Shown one piece after another: positions 1-13,043 of a DNA stretch of 64,000 bases. Origin of the DNA: Thiorhodovibrio litoralis (GTDB lineage Bacteria > Pseudomonadota > Gammaproteobacteria > Chromatiales > Chromatiaceae); assembly GCF_033954455.1 (NCBI RefSeq), contig NZ_CP121473.1, forward strand, positions 1,846,501 through 1,910,500, in the 5' to 3' direction. The notes beneath the pieces were generated by a model, which saw only the letters and a list, made by a program, of their open reading frames with translations, searched no databases and was not told the origin of the DNA. A program made the position numbers and the translations under genes. The stretch's first letter is position 1. Every line of letters begins with the position of its first letter.

Positions 1-742
1 CCAGGGTGTTGCGCTTGTAATGGGTGAAATCGAAGCCGATGCGTTCATGGATTAACTCCAAAATGCGCTCGACTGGCTCGCCTGGAACAGGCTCGAGCGG
101 CTGCCGCGGCGGGGCGTCGCGCAGGTGTTTTGCGCCACGCACATAATCCAGCAGTTTGTCCGGCATGGTCTCGATTGGCAGGACCAGGTCGACCATGCCG
201 GTCGCCACGGCGCTGCGTGGCATGCCGTCGTATTTTGCCGAGCTCGGGTCCTGCACCATGACCATGCCGCCCAGGCCTTTGACCTCCTTGATGCCCAGGG
301 TGCCATCGCTACCGGTGCCGGAGAGGATAATGGCGATGGCGTCTTCGCGCACCTCCCGTGCCAGTGAGCGCAAAAAAGTGTCAATTGGCTGGCGGATGCC
401 GCGTGCCGCTGTGGGCGGTTGTAGCTGCAGGCAGCCTTCGGCAATGATCAGATCGTGATTGGGTGGAATGACATGCAGGGTGTTGATCAGCACCTGGTGA
501 CCGTCGCTGGCTTCGCACACCGCCAAGTCGGTGCGTTTGGCCAGCAGCTCACTCATCAGACTCTTGTGATGCGGGTCGAGGTGCGTGACCAGCACGATTG
601 CGAGACCCGGATTGGGGGCGAGGTGTTCGAGGAAGGCCTCCAGGGCTTCGAGCCCGCCGGCAGAGGCGCCGATGCCGACGATGGGAAATTCGCGCATCGC
701 GCTGGTCTGCACGGGGGTATCTGACGCTGGTGGACTGGTCAT
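1..742 (-). CDS. CheB-CheR fusion chemotaxis/signalling protein, N-terminal part
   Basis: The reading frame starts at the ATG at 742 and runs off the left edge, so about 247 residues are visible. The CheB methylesterase domain is complete in its catalytic residues: Ser27 in GIGASAGG, His54 in THLDPHH and Asp146 in SGTGSDGT, spaced as in the CheB triad. From about residue 215 the sequence continues into ERIGFDFTHYKRNTL, the usual start of a CheR methyltransferase domain, so this is the CheB-CheR fusion (often followed by PAS and kinase domains) and not free CheB. There is no receiver domain in front of CheB, which is normal for the fusion. Family knowledge: these proteins demethylate and methylate receptor-like partners or act as hybrid sensors. 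What follows CheR cannot be seen. Confidence 0.88.
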   Translation of the reverse strand, partial: MTSPPASDTPVQTSAMREFPIVGIGASAGGLEALEAFLEHLAPNPGLAIVLVTHLDPHHKSLMSELLAKRTDLAVCEASDGHQVLINTLHVIPPNHDLIIAEGCLQLQPPTAARGIRQPIDTFLRSLAREVREDAIAIILSGTGSDGTLGIKEVKGLGGMVMVQDPSSAKYDGMPRSAVATGMVDLVLPIETMPDKLLDYVRGAKHLRDAPPRQPLEPVPGEPVERILELIHERIGFDFTHYKRNTL

Positions 743-824
743 CGGGGGTTCCTCAGAGGTCGCGAGCGTTCTCGATTAACCGCGCGAGCGGGAGCGGCTG
801 GGCTCGATCAGAAGCGGAGCGCGC

Positions 825-1736
825 TTAGAATCGAAGATCAAGCGTAGCGCCACCAAAGGGAGCTGGATCATAACGCGTCCTATCGATCAGCTCACCATCA
901 GCGTTCTCAAGTCGCAGCTCACCGTTAAATTCAACGCCGGTGATGAGGCCTAAACTCAAATGGCGACCAAAGCTGCGGGTTGCGCCGATGTACACAGGCA
1001 CTCCGCTATCTTGACCGACGCCGGACGGCGCGGAGCCCTTGTCGTTGAGTCGAAAGCGAGACTTCTCATAGCGCGCACCGAGTAACAGCGACCATTGACC
1101 AGTTGGCCGCCAGTCAAGCACCAGGCCGGGTCCCTCGCTTGCCGCAAAGCCACTTCCAGTGCGCAATGACAAGCTGTCGGTGAGCTTCCAGTCGATGGCG
1201 AGAATGGGAAACCAGTCCACCTCGCCCTCCAGCTCAGAGAAGACGCCGAAGCCAGGCCCCAGGCTGAGCCGATCGTTCACCCGATAACTCGCAGCAGCCA
1301 GCAGGCCGCCAACCTGGCCGTCGCTGAGGTCAGCACCTTCCTCGGCAATCCAGCGGATCGAGGGCACCGCAAAGACATCCCAACGCTCGTCCGCCTTCCA
1401 GCTCACCCGACCGCTAAGCCGCAACTCGCGGATGTCGGACCAGGGCTGCAAGGCGCCAAACCCCGTCGGGCCATCAAACTCATAGCTGCGCTCGCCATAG
1501 CCAGCGCTCAGACCGAGGCGCAGGTCCGGAGACACAGCCTTGCCGGCCCCAACTCGAACCGCCCAGGCGTCCTGCTCAACCTTGCCGCCGTCGTCGAGAT
1601 CCGTCTGCCATTGATAGACCGCACCGCTGTCAACACGAAGCTGCCAAGTGTCAGAACTCGGCTGCGCGAACAGGTTAGCACTCGTGAAGCCAGCACCAAA
1701 CAGCAGCGATGTCAGCAAAAACCGAAGATTTGTCAT
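825..1736 (-). CDS. Outer-membrane beta-barrel protein (DUF6268-like), unknown function
   Basis: 303 residues. The N-terminus is a clear signal peptide (hydrophobic stretch to about residue 24, ending ...SANLFAQ). The rest alternates polar and hydrophobic residues in beta-strand style (LRLSGRVSW, WSLLLGARYE, HLSLGLITGVEF) and the protein ends in LDLRF with a terminal Phe, the typical C-terminal signal recognised by the Bam machinery. I infer an outer-membrane barrel, resembling proteins annotated DUF6268. It stands alone between the cheB-cheR gene and DUF683, about 80 bp from the former. No ligand or substrate can be assigned. Confidence 0.65.
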   Translation of the reverse strand: MTNLRFLLTSLLFGAGFTSANLFAQPSSDTWQLRVDSGAVYQWQTDLDDGGKVEQDAWAVRVGAGKAVSPDLRLGLSAGYGERSYEFDGPTGFGALQPWSDIRELRLSGRVSWKADERWDVFAVPSIRWIAEEGADLSDGQVGGLLAAASYRVNDRLSLGPGFGVFSELEGEVDWFPILAIDWKLTDSLSLRTGSGFAASEGPGLVLDWRPTGQWSLLLGARYEKSRFRLNDKGSAPSGVGQDSGVPVYIGATRSFGRHLSLGLITGVEFNGELRLENADGELIDRTRYDPAPFGGATLDLRF

Positions 1737-1890
1737 ACCTGGCCTGTCTGTTTTTCGAGAAGGGGACCGCAGTTAGCGGCGCGCGGTACCATGCAGTACA
1801 CCTGTCGCAATTGCCCGCCGCTTGTGGGCGATGGGGGTGGTTTCTTTTCGCGGCATATTCAATAGGCCGCAGCTGATTAAAAACTGCCCT

Positions 1891-2088
1891 TTATGCGATC
1901 GGGTTCTTGGATTTGAACTCATCCACCTCTTTGCACGCCGAGACCAGCTTAGCCGCCAACTCCGGCATTTGTTCGTAGTCCGTCCATAGCGAGTCCTCGA
2001 CAATGTCGTGGATCTGTCCCGCGATTTCCGTAGCCTTCCGTTTTAGCTTGGCCAGGGCCTTTTTGTGATCTTGTGCTTCATCTGACAT
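1891..2088 (-). CDS. DUF683 / CCE_0567-type nif-associated small protein
   Basis: 65 residues, highly charged and helical: KKALAKLKRKATEIAG, then QIHDIVEDSLWTDYEQMPELA and a second helix with CKEVDEFKSKN. The pattern of two antiparallel helices around a central His-Asp-Glu and D-Y motif matches DUF683, a family usually found inside nitrogen-fixation clusters (a metal-binding member is CCE_0567 of Cyanothece). A good ribosome site (AGGA, 8 nt before ATG 2088) supports the start. No nifHDK is present here, but nifJ lies 1.1 kb away on the other strand, so this may be an outlying piece of a nif region. The exact role of the family is unsettled. Confidence 0.7.
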   Translation of the reverse strand: MSDEAQDHKKALAKLKRKATEIAGQIHDIVEDSLWTDYEQMPELAAKLVSACKEVDEFKSKNPIA

Positions 2089-2364
2089 TTTTTTATCCTA
2101 TTGATTTTAAAGAAGTAAACTGCTGGAGCGATAGGGCAGCCCGATCAGTGTGTCGGTGAGCGAAAAGCCTGAGCAGTTCGTGCCAGGGGTGCCTTTCTCG
2201 TGAGTCATGGGCAAAGTCTATCCGAATTCGTCTGCGCCAGTGTTGATGGCATCAGCCACGCGCGTTTGGTGCCAGGGAGAGGAGACCAGGGAGAGGAGAC
2301 AGGCTACCTTCGCCGGTGGCGAACGCGGCGCCAGCGCGCCAAATCGGCCATTCCAAGAGGGTGA

Positions 2365-2994
2365 TCAGAGCGCGCAGCCCATGACGATGGCATCTTCGCG
2401 GCCTTTGGCGGCCGGATAGTAGCCGCGGCGCAGGCCGATCTCGTTGAAGCCTTCGGCCTGGTAGAGCGCGAGGGCGGCGCGGTTGGATGCGCGCACTTCG
2501 AGAAAGGCGGAGGCGGCTTGGCGTTGTCTGGCGATCGCGAGCAGGCGTCTGAGCAGGAGGCGTCCGAGTCCCTGGCGCTGGTGGCTGGGGTGGATGCAGA
2601 GATTGAGCAGATGGCATTCGTCGACTACGAGCATGATGACGCCATGGCCAATCAGCTCGCATGAGACCGGCTGTTCGAGCACCATGCAGTAATGGCCGGC
2701 CTTGAGTGAGTCCTGAAAGATGCCCTGGCTCCAGGGGCTGTGATAGGCGGCACGCTCGACGGCGAGCACGGCGGTCAGGTCGTGCAGGGTCATGCGGCGC
2801 AGATACAGGCCGGGTCTGTCCGGGGTGTCGGGGGTCGAGATTTCGGAAGCCTGCATCTTAGGAGAGGGGCTGTCGCTCGGGGGGGCGACTGTTGTGATTT
2901 CGGGGAACTTACCTGCCGCGGTGCGCGTTCCAGCGCGGGTTTGGGCCTGGTTGTGCAGTGCAGGGGTGACGGGGAGAATACTGACCGATGTCAC
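2365..2994 (-). CDS. rimI: Ribosomal protein S18-alanine N-acetyltransferase RimI
   Basis: GNAT-fold acetyltransferase. Recognisable parts are LYLRRMTLHDLTAVLAVERAA (start of the domain), the acetyl-CoA loop HQRQGLGRLLL, EVRASNRAALALYQAEGF and the C-terminal GYYPAAKGREDAIVM, all characteristic of RimI, which acetylates the N-terminal alanine of ribosomal protein S18. The open frame of 209 residues is longer than the usual 145-165. The first 46 residues are low-complexity (TPALHNQAQTRAGT...) and may not be translated. Met47 at 2856 would give a 163-residue protein of normal size, although no good ribosome site precedes it. Divergent from nifJ across about 220 bp. Confidence 0.85.
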   Translation of the reverse strand: MTSVSILPVTPALHNQAQTRAGTRTAAGKFPEITTVAPPSDSPSPKMQASEISTPDTPDRPGLYLRRMTLHDLTAVLAVERAAYHSPWSQGIFQDSLKAGHYCMVLEQPVSCELIGHGVIMLVVDECHLLNLCIHPSHQRQGLGRLLLRRLLAIARQRQAASAFLEVRASNRAALALYQAEGFNEIGLRRGYYPAAKGREDAIVMGCAL

Positions 2995-3214
2995 GCGCTT
3001 GCGCGATTATCGCGCGAAGCTTGCCCGAAGGGGGTCAAAAGCCGCGCCATCCGCGTTATATTGGCAACCTCGGGATGGAGGCGCAAGGCGACCGGGCTGA
3101 TGGCTTGGGAGATGGTGACTGCCGGAGCCATTGCTTTAGGTTCTCGCGCGCGCTGTTTGTGCCGGCCACTCAACCGATTCATTACATTCGTCAACCCAGC
3201 ATTCGGGACTGATC

Positions 3215-6823
<3,609 letters not shown>

Positions 6824-6839
6824 GCCCCCGACTCGGCTC

Positions 6840-6882
6840 ACCGGGTGCTCGACGCGGATTGGCTCCGCGCCTGGCACCCGGT
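6840..6882 (+). promoter_or_regulatory. Large hairpin between nifJ and the DHODH-like gene
   Basis: Perfect 9-bp outer arms (ACCGGGTGC at 6840-6848 and GCACCCGGT at 6874-6882) enclose a second inverted repeat (GCGGA/TCCGC). No T-run follows, so it does not look like an intrinsic terminator. Inference: it could protect the 3' end of nifJ mRNA or set the ratio of the two products. Confidence 0.5.
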
Positions 6883-6924
6883 TTCAGGATTCAGAACGCC
6901 TAATTTTTTCCCGGAGAAACACCC

Positions 6925-7941
6925 ATGGATTTAACCACCCCCTATCTGGGCATGAGCCTCAAGAACCCGCTGGTGCCCTCGGCCTCGCCGCTGTCGAAAA
7001 GCGTCGATATGTCCAAAGAGCTGGAAGACGGCGGCGCCTCGGCGCTGATCATGTACTCTCTGTTTGAAGAAGCCATCCGCGCCGAGACCGAGGGCATGGA
7101 GCGCTTTCAGATCAACCAGGGCACCGGCTTTGCCGAAGCCGACGATGGCTTTCTGCCCGACTGGCAGGAGTTCAGCACCAGCCTGGATCAATACCTGGAG
7201 AACCTGCGCAAGCTCAAAGAGGCGCTGGATATTCCGGTCATCGCCAGCCTCAATGGTGTCACCCCAGGTGGCTGGATTGAGCATGGCAAACAACTCGAGC
7301 AGGCCGGCGCCGATGCACTTGAACTGAATGTCTATTACATCGCCGCGGATATCACTCAAAACGGTCAGCAGGTCGAGGACCGCTATATCGAGTTGCTGAA
7401 GCAACTCAAGGGACAGATCAAAATTCCGGTCAACATGAAGCTGTCGTCTTCCTTCAGCTCGGTCGGCAACATGGTGCAGCGACTCGCCGCGTCCGGTGCC
7501 GATGGCGTGGCCATGTTCAACCGCTTCTACCAGCCCGACATCAATATCGACAGCCTGCGCCTGCAGCCCAGCCTGCATCCGTCCACCTCTGCGGAGGCGC
7601 TGCTCGCCATGCGCTGGGTCGCCATCCTTTACGGTCGGGTCGAGAACCTGTCCATCGGCGCGACCGGCGGCATCCACACCCCTGAGGATGTCATCAAGCT
7701 GCTGCTCGCCGGTGCCGACGTGGTGCACCTGTGCAGCGTGCTGCTGAAAAAAGGCGCGGGCGAAATCCCCAAAATGCTGACCGGCCTCGAGCACTGGATG
7801 GAAGAGCATGGCTTCGAGTCCGTCAGCGACATGCGCGGGCGCATGAGCGCGCTTGCCATCCCCAACCCGGCCGAATTCGAACGCGCCAACTACGTGAATA
7901 TTCTGGATAGCTACAGCTTCTCGCCTGGCGTGATGGTATAG
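6925..7941 (+). CDS. Dihydroorotate dehydrogenase-like flavoprotein
   Basis: 338 residues with the class 1 dihydroorotate dehydrogenase barrel: MDLTTPYLGMSLKNPLVPSASPLS at the N-terminus, VIASLNGVTPGGW, ALELNVYY, KIPVNMKLSS with the FMN-contacting Lys, and the phosphate-binding end SIGATGGIHTPEDV followed by LLAGADVVHLCSVLL. The family annotated 'dihydroorotate dehydrogenase-like protein' often sits directly behind nifJ, as here, and is unlikely to be the pyrimidine enzyme. Its substrate is unknown; the pairing suggests it exchanges electrons or metabolites with the PFOR system. The start ATG follows CCGGAGAAACACCC, a reasonable ribosome site. Confidence 0.88.
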   Translation: MDLTTPYLGMSLKNPLVPSASPLSKSVDMSKELEDGGASALIMYSLFEEAIRAETEGMERFQINQGTGFAEADDGFLPDWQEFSTSLDQYLENLRKLKEALDIPVIASLNGVTPGGWIEHGKQLEQAGADALELNVYYIAADITQNGQQVEDRYIELLKQLKGQIKIPVNMKLSSSFSSVGNMVQRLAASGADGVAMFNRFYQPDINIDSLRLQPSLHPSTSAEALLAMRWVAILYGRVENLSIGATGGIHTPEDVIKLLLAGADVVHLCSVLLKKGAGEIPKMLTGLEHWMEEHGFESVSDMRGRMSALAIPNPAEFERANYVNILDSYSFSPGVMV

Positions 7942-7991
7942 CCTATCGGGCTGTCCACGCATCAGTATCCACTAACCCGAAGGTGACCGTC

Positions 7992-8681
7992 ATGCCTGCC
8001 GTCACATTGGCCCGGAGTGAGGACAGTCCGAAGCGTCATGCGGAGGGCGATCCTTATTTCCTGGACGATGCGCCAGGCGCCAGCGAGTCCACTGAAGACC
8101 ATCGGGTTTTCCTGCGAGATGCCAGTTGGGGCGATTTTGAAACGCTGCTCACCATGCGCGGCGAGCGCTCAGTGCCGCGCATGGCGTTTGCGGATGGGGT
8201 GATTGAGCTGATGAGTCCATCGAGCCAGCATGAGCATCTCAAGTCCCTGATCGGGCGCCTGACAGAAGCTTACATGCTGGAGCAGGGGATCGACTTCTCC
8301 CCCTTCGGCTCCTGGACGCTTAAGCAAGAGAAACAGCAGGCCGGCGTCGAACCCGACGAGTGCTATGTGCTGGGCCATCTGGATGTGCAAGAAGCGGCAG
8401 CGGCCAAGCGTCCGCACCTGGCCATTGAGGTCATCTGGACCTCGGGCGGGCTGAACAAGCTCGAGATCTACCGCCGACTGGAGGTCGCCGAGGTCTGGGT
8501 GTGGCGGCGCGGCGAACTCAAACCCTATGTGCTGAAAGAGGGCCACTATCAACTGGCCGAACAGAGCACAGTCTTGCCGGGCATCGATCTCGACCGGCTC
8601 GCGCAATTTCTGGACGGCTATCCCTTTGCGTCCGCCGCCATCCGAGCTTATCGAGCCACGCTGAGCGCCGCGCGCTTTTAA
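7992..8681 (+). CDS. Uma2-family putative PD-(D/E)XK endonuclease (DUF820)
   Basis: About 229 residues. The core DGVIELMSPSSQHEHLKSLIG, followed by VEPDECYVLGHL and LAIEVIWTSGGLNKLEIYRRLEVAEVWVW, matches Uma2/DUF820, a PD-(D/E)XK nuclease-like fold: Asp of PDE and the E-x-I of AIEVIW are the usual catalytic acids, though the expected Lys position reads Trp-Thr here. Family members are abundant in cyanobacteria and phototrophs and no function is proven. I choose ATG 7992 over the upstream GTG 7983 because AAGGTGA lies at proper spacing before 7992. The next gene (DUF3782) converges on it. Confidence 0.8.
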   Translation: MPAVTLARSEDSPKRHAEGDPYFLDDAPGASESTEDHRVFLRDASWGDFETLLTMRGERSVPRMAFADGVIELMSPSSQHEHLKSLIGRLTEAYMLEQGIDFSPFGSWTLKQEKQQAGVEPDECYVLGHLDVQEAAAAKRPHLAIEVIWTSGGLNKLEIYRRLEVAEVWVWRRGELKPYVLKEGHYQLAEQSTVLPGIDLDRLAQFLDGYPFASAAIRAYRATLSAARF

Positions 8682-8693
8682 TCTCCCGCCGTC

Positions 8694-8952
8694 TTAGCCG
8701 GAGACTTTCTTCTGCTCGCCGAAGGCTTTTTTCCAGAATGCCGGCGAGCGCATCGCGGAAAGCTTTCTCCGAGCGCAGCCCCCAGCCTGCGCCCAAGGCA
8801 CCGATGCTGCGGTCGATGCGTTTGCACAGCGCCAGACTTTCTTCATGCAGGGGAGCCAACTCCACTTGGTTGGCTTCCCATTTGCGGTTTTGCTCCTTCT
8901 TGTCCGGCAATTCGCGCTTGACGGTTTCTTTGATCGATTCGAGCGTGGTCAT
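8694..8952 (-). pseudogene. DUF3782-family protein, truncated and probably frameshifted
   Basis: The first ~75 residues (MTTLESIKETVKRELPDKKE... RIDRSIGALGAGWGLRSEKAFRDALAGILEK) are a standard DUF3782 N-terminus, a coiled-coil segment that normally precedes a nuclease-like domain. At a run of six A residues (minus strand, about 8731) the frame changes. Removing one A restores LEKAFGEQKKVSG and a stop at 8694, whereas the uncorrected frame runs antisense through the Uma2 gene to 8518 with arginine-rich nonsense. Either way the C-terminal domain is missing. Divergent from IS1634 copy 1, which begins 43 bp upstream. Confidence 0.6.
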
Positions 8953-8994
8953 CGGTGGCCTCGAAAGATTCAGAATCTTGTCTGATTAACTTAG

Positions 8995-11085
8995 CCCGTA
9001 TTTAACATTTCCACGCCGAAAATCGGCGTAAGTCATTGAAGTTTTCTCTGGAGAGAAAATAATATCCTTCCGGATCAGTGACTTGAAACTGGCGACCCAA
9101 ATGTAGTGCCATAATATTACGGAGCCCCATTGACGCGCGCGCCCGCGCAGCGGAGCATGCGTGCATGTACATTCGCCGCACCACCATCAAGAGCCGACGC
9201 ACTGGTCAGCCGTACTTCACCTATCGGCTGGTGGAGTCGGTGCGCGAAGCCGGGCGGGTGCGCCAGCGCACGGTGCTGAATCTCGGCCGTCACTTCGAGG
9301 TCCCGCGCGGGCAATGGCCGGCCTTGGCACGGCGCATTGAGGCCTTGGTGGGCGGGCAGTCGGAGCTGTTCATTGACCTCGATGCCCGTTGGGAGCCGCT
9401 GGCGCAACAGTTGGCGGCGCAGGTGATTCGCGCCCGCGCGGGGGAGGATCCCTCCGAGGGGAGCGCGCCCAACTTCCAACGGGTCGATGTCGAGACAGTC
9501 GATGTGGTGCGCCCGCGCAGTGTCGCGGTCGAGCATGTCGCCTTGGCCGCCTGGGGGCAGATGGGCTTGGATGAAAAACTCACGGCTTTGGGCTTCAGCG
9601 GCCCGCAACGCGCGGCGGCCATCGGCAATGTGATCGGTCGCATGGTGGTGCCGGGTAGCGAGTTGGCGACCCATCAGTGGTTGCAACAGCGCAGCGCCCT
9701 GGGCGAGTTGATCGACGTTGATTTCGCCGACCTGGATCTGATGGCGCTCTACCGCATCACCGATCGGCTGCTCGCCCACAAACCGGCATTGGAGTCCTTC
9801 CTGTATGCCCGCGAGCGCGATCTGTTCGAACTTGATGAAGTGATTACGCTCTACGACCTGACCAATACCTATTTCGAGGGCAGCGCCAAGCATAACGCCA
9901 ACGCCGCCTTTGGCCGTTCGAAAGAAAAGCGCAGCGACTGCCCGCTGGTCACCCTGGCGCTGACGCTCGATGCCAGTGGCTTTCCCAAACGCAGCGAGGT
10001 GTTCGCTGGGAACGCCGTGGAAGCCGAGACGCTGGCAAAAATGCTGCGTGCCTTGACGCCCGAGCAACAACGCACCCCACCGACGGTGGTGCTCGATGCC
10101 GGCATTGCCACCGAGGAGAACATCGCCTGGCTGGTGGCGCAGGGCTACCGCTATGTCGTGGTCAGCCGAAAGCGACATCTGCAGTTCGATCCCGAGGCGG
10201 CCTGTTTGATCAAAGAAGACGGCCCACTGACCATCCGCGCCCAGCGGGTAGTCAAGAAAGAAACCAACGAAGTCGAGCTGTATTGTCACTCCAGCCAACG
10301 TGAGCTCAAAGATCGCGGCATTGCCGATCGCTTCGCGCAACGCTTCGAGCAGGCCCTGCAGCAACTCGCCGATGGGTTGCACAAGCCAGGCACCGTCAAG
10401 CGCTTTGAGAAAGTCATCGAGCGCATCGGGCGGCTGAAGCAGAAATATCCGCGTGCCGCGCGCTACTACGAGATCAGCGTCGACCCCGATGAGAAAGGGA
10501 AAAAGGCCAAGGCCATCCGATGGTCGCGGATCACCCCGGTCGATGACACCTTGCCCGGTGTCTATTGCCTACGCACGAATCAAACCGAATGGGATGAAGC
10601 GCGCCTATGGCACACCTTTGTCATGCTCACCGATCTGGAAGCGGTGTTTCGCTCCCTGAAGTCGGAACTCGGCCTGCGCCCAGTCTATCACCATAAAACC
10701 GACCGGGTTAGCGCGCACCTGTTCATCTCGGTACTAGCCTACCATCTGGTTCATACCCTGCGCTTGCAGCTGAAAGCCGCTGGCATTCATCTGAGCTGGG
10801 AGGGCATCCGCCGTGAGCTCGATGGGCAAGATCGCGTCACGGTTGAGCTCAAGCGCGACGATGGGCGCACCCTGCATATTCGCAAAGCCACAAGGGCGGA
10901 GCCGCGCCAGCAAGCCATTTACGATGCCTTGGGCGTGAGTGATCGCCCGGGTGGACAACAGCTGACTTTGATCTGAATGAGCAGCACCGGCGGCAAAATC
11001 GCAAATGTAGTGCCGTAACGGATATCTGTGTACACTTATCCTGCTGAAAATCAAGATAATTCTGTGACCAGTTGTTAAATGTGGG
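8995..11085 (+). mobile_element. IS1634-family insertion sequence, copy 1
   Basis: 2091 bp from CCCGTATTTAACA to TGTTAAATGTGGG. The termini are short inverted repeats, the right end in reverse being CCCACATTTAACA. The same element recurs at 44609-46699 with an identical transposase; the only internal difference I see is two adjacent bases (TT at 9068-9069, CG in copy 2), plus bases 4-5 of the termini. No target-site duplication flanks this copy (left ...AACTTAG, right CTGGGGCC...). The right end cuts a TPR/ATP-grasp gene, so the flanks probably arose by recombination and not by simple insertion. Confidence 0.85.
9165..10976 (+). CDS. IS1634-family transposase (copy 1)
   Basis: 603 residues. 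DDE transposase with the order typical of IS1634: N-terminal MYIRRTTIKSRRTGQPYFTYRLVES, first acidic motif in ITLYDLTNTYFEG, second in TVVLDAGIATEENIAWL, then FVMLTDLEAVFRSLKSELGLRPVYH carrying the final Glu. It cuts and joins the element ends. Residue-for-residue identical to the second copy, so either the duplication is recent or gene conversion keeps them alike. The frame is intact, so the element may be active. About 170 bp of leader precede the ATG. Confidence 0.93.
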   Translation: MYIRRTTIKSRRTGQPYFTYRLVESVREAGRVRQRTVLNLGRHFEVPRGQWPALARRIEALVGGQSELFIDLDARWEPLAQQLAAQVIRARAGEDPSEGSAPNFQRVDVETVDVVRPRSVAVEHVALAAWGQMGLDEKLTALGFSGPQRAAAIGNVIGRMVVPGSELATHQWLQQRSALGELIDVDFADLDLMALYRITDRLLAHKPALESFLYARERDLFELDEVITLYDLTNTYFEGSAKHNANAAFGRSKEKRSDCPLVTLALTLDASGFPKRSEVFAGNAVEAETLAKMLRALTPEQQRTPPTVVLDAGIATEENIAWLVAQGYRYVVVSRKRHLQFDPEAACLIKEDGPLTIRAQRVVKKETNEVELYCHSSQRELKDRGIADRFAQRFEQALQQLADGLHKPGTVKRFEKVIERIGRLKQKYPRAARYYEISVDPDEKGKKAKAIRWSRITPVDDTLPGVYCLRTNQTEWDEARLWHTFVMLTDLEAVFRSLKSELGLRPVYHHKTDRVSAHLFISVLAYHLVHTLRLQLKAAGIHLSWEGIRRELDGQDRVTVELKRDDGRTLHIRKATRAEPRQQAIYDALGVSDRPGGQQLTLI

Positions 11086-13026
11086 CTGGGGCCGGGATTG
11101 CGCTGCAAAGTAAGCGTACGCCGGCTGAAAGTCCGTAAAGGCTTGCCCGGTCGGGGTGGGCAGGCCCTGCTGTGCGAGCAGTTGCTTGACCAGCACCTTG
11201 TCGCGTTCCAACACATGCACCGCCATGGGGATGCGTGGTGCATTGATGTGAAACACCAACTGCTTGTGAGCCTGGGTGAATTCCAGCATCCGGCCCGCGC
11301 GACGCTTGACCGCGATGCCCTGCGCGCGCGCGGTCTGCTCCAGGAGCTCTTCATCGATGAAGTGGCGGGTGTCGAAGAAGGGCGCGTCGCTGAAATCATT
11401 GGACTCCCCCAGGCGTTCGGCCAGCCAGCGGTGGTTGGTCGCGGCATGATCCGGCTGCGGCGCCTTCGGCAGGCAGCAAACATCCTCGGGACATTGTGGC
11501 ACGCCGGGCTTTCCCGCCGGCAACGCGAACTCCCAAGGCTCCACGCCAGCGCGGTGGCAAAAATGGCGATGGGCGGCCTCGGTAATTTGCTGCCAGGCCT
11601 GTTGCACTGGGTCGCCCTCGGTGAGCTGGTCGATCCAGTTGCGCATCGCGGCGTTGGCCTCAAAGACCACCACCTTGCCCTGTTCCGCCGCACTGGTGGC
11701 GGGGGCGAAGTCGACGCCGCCGTAGTCGAGGTTCAGTTGCCGCATGGCCGTTTCCAGCGCCTGCCAGCGGGCGGGGCCAATGTGGGTCGCGGGATCGCTC
11801 AGGTAGTCGCGCTCGATCTCGGCCAGCCAAGGGTGTTGCCGCAGCAGCGGATCGGCGTTCTTTTTGTGCACATTAAAGTCCGCCGCGACAAAGCAGTGTG
11901 CCGGAAACAGGGTTCCGCCGACGAAAAACGCTCGATATTTGGGATAGAGCCGCTGGCCGGGGGCGCGCTCGTCGCTATGGCTGACCTCGTGGTATTGGAT
12001 TAAATACACATCCGTTGGTTGTTGCAGCGCCACCTCCAGGGTGTCGAGCCGGTCGATTTTGTGCATGTGCTTGCCGCCCTGGAAGCCGCCGGCGCGCATG
12101 ATCAGGGGCGCGCTCAGGCCATGGTCGCTGGCGGCCTGGCGAATGCGCTCCCCGAGCGGCCCGCAACACTCGCCCAAGCAGACGGCCTTGGGAAGGATGA
12201 TGTCCGGGTGGTCCTGAAAGCGCTGGTGGTTGGCCTCGCGGGTGCTGTGCAGGACGGCCGCGGGGGGGTTGATGACAGGGCGCTCGAGCTTGGCGCAGAG
12301 TTGGTCGGCGAGCTGCAGGGCGTGCTGGCAGCGGTCGGCATCGGTAATGCTGTTGTAGATCAGATCGACCCTGGGCAGTTGTTGGAGCAGACCGGGATTG
12401 TTCTCAAAGGCGTCGATGCTCAGGTGGTAGCGAGTGACGTGCTGCCCATCGAGCAGGCTACTGAGGTTGTTGTGGCCCTCGGTGGTTTGGAATTGGCCAT
12501 TTTGGGGGTTGTACATAAAGCTCCCGGAGGCCTTGGTGCCCAGCACCAGCAGGCGCAGGCGGGCGCCGGCGCGGCTGGGCGAATGGCTCAGGGGGCTGGC
12601 AACAGCGGCCTGTTTGGCCCAGTGGCGGCTTAAGTCATCGAGCTTGAGGGTGCCATAGAGCCCGGCGACCCAGTTCAGCGCACTGGGGTTCTTGTGATCC
12701 TCGGCCAAGCACCGGGCGGCGGCGCTCAGCGCATCGGTCAGACGCCCGCGCCGGGCGGCCAGTTCGGCCAAAAGCAATAGATGTTCCGGGCTGGGGTCTT
12801 GCAGGCAGAGCTTGTAGGCCAGGTCCAAGGCCGCGCTGGCTTTGCCCTGTTGCTTCAGGGTGCGGGTGCGCAGGGCCAGGCCCCGGGTGTGCAGCGGATC
12901 GCGCTTGAGCAGCTGCTCGGTCAGCGCGAGCACTTCCCCGGGGTCGGTGCTCGCGCGCGCCTGGTCGAACAGTTGGTCGCAGTGCGCGCGGCCCGGTGGC
13001 GGTGGCGGGAGGGTTTTTTTCTTCAT
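11086..13026 (-). pseudogene. TPR / ATP-grasp protein, C-terminus removed by IS1634
   Basis: Translation starts at ATG 13026 (MKKKTLPPPPPGRAHCDQLF), 17 bp after the sapC stop, and about 647 native residues remain. Residues ~10-150 are TPR-like (EVLALTEQLLKRDPLHTRGLALR; LLLLAELAARRGRLTDAL; NPSALNWVAGLYGTLKLDDL). Residues ~170-480 resemble a glutathione-synthetase-type ATP-grasp domain: YNSITDADRCQ, PVINPPAAVLHSTR, PLIMRAGGFQGGKHM, YLIQYHE, KYRAFFVGGTLFP, GGVDFAP, VVFEANAAM. After ~residue 520 a second ATP-grasp-like unit begins (FIDEELLEQTARAQGI... KVLVKQLLAQQGLPTPTG, as in cyanophycin synthetase) and breaks off at the IS end; the frame then runs into IS sequence to 10849. Family knowledge: ATP-grasp enzymes ligate carboxylates to amines. 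The substrate is unknown. The operon with SapC and the DUF4214 protein suggests action on, or synthesis of, something linked to the surface protein. Confidence 0.75.
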
Positions 13027-13043
13027 CACAATGCGCGCGCTGG

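Noticed and set aside
2272-2310. Short direct repeat CCAGGGAGAGGAGA twice in the rimI-DUF683 gap
   Set aside because: Only two copies of 14 bp, with no link to a known element or regulatory function.
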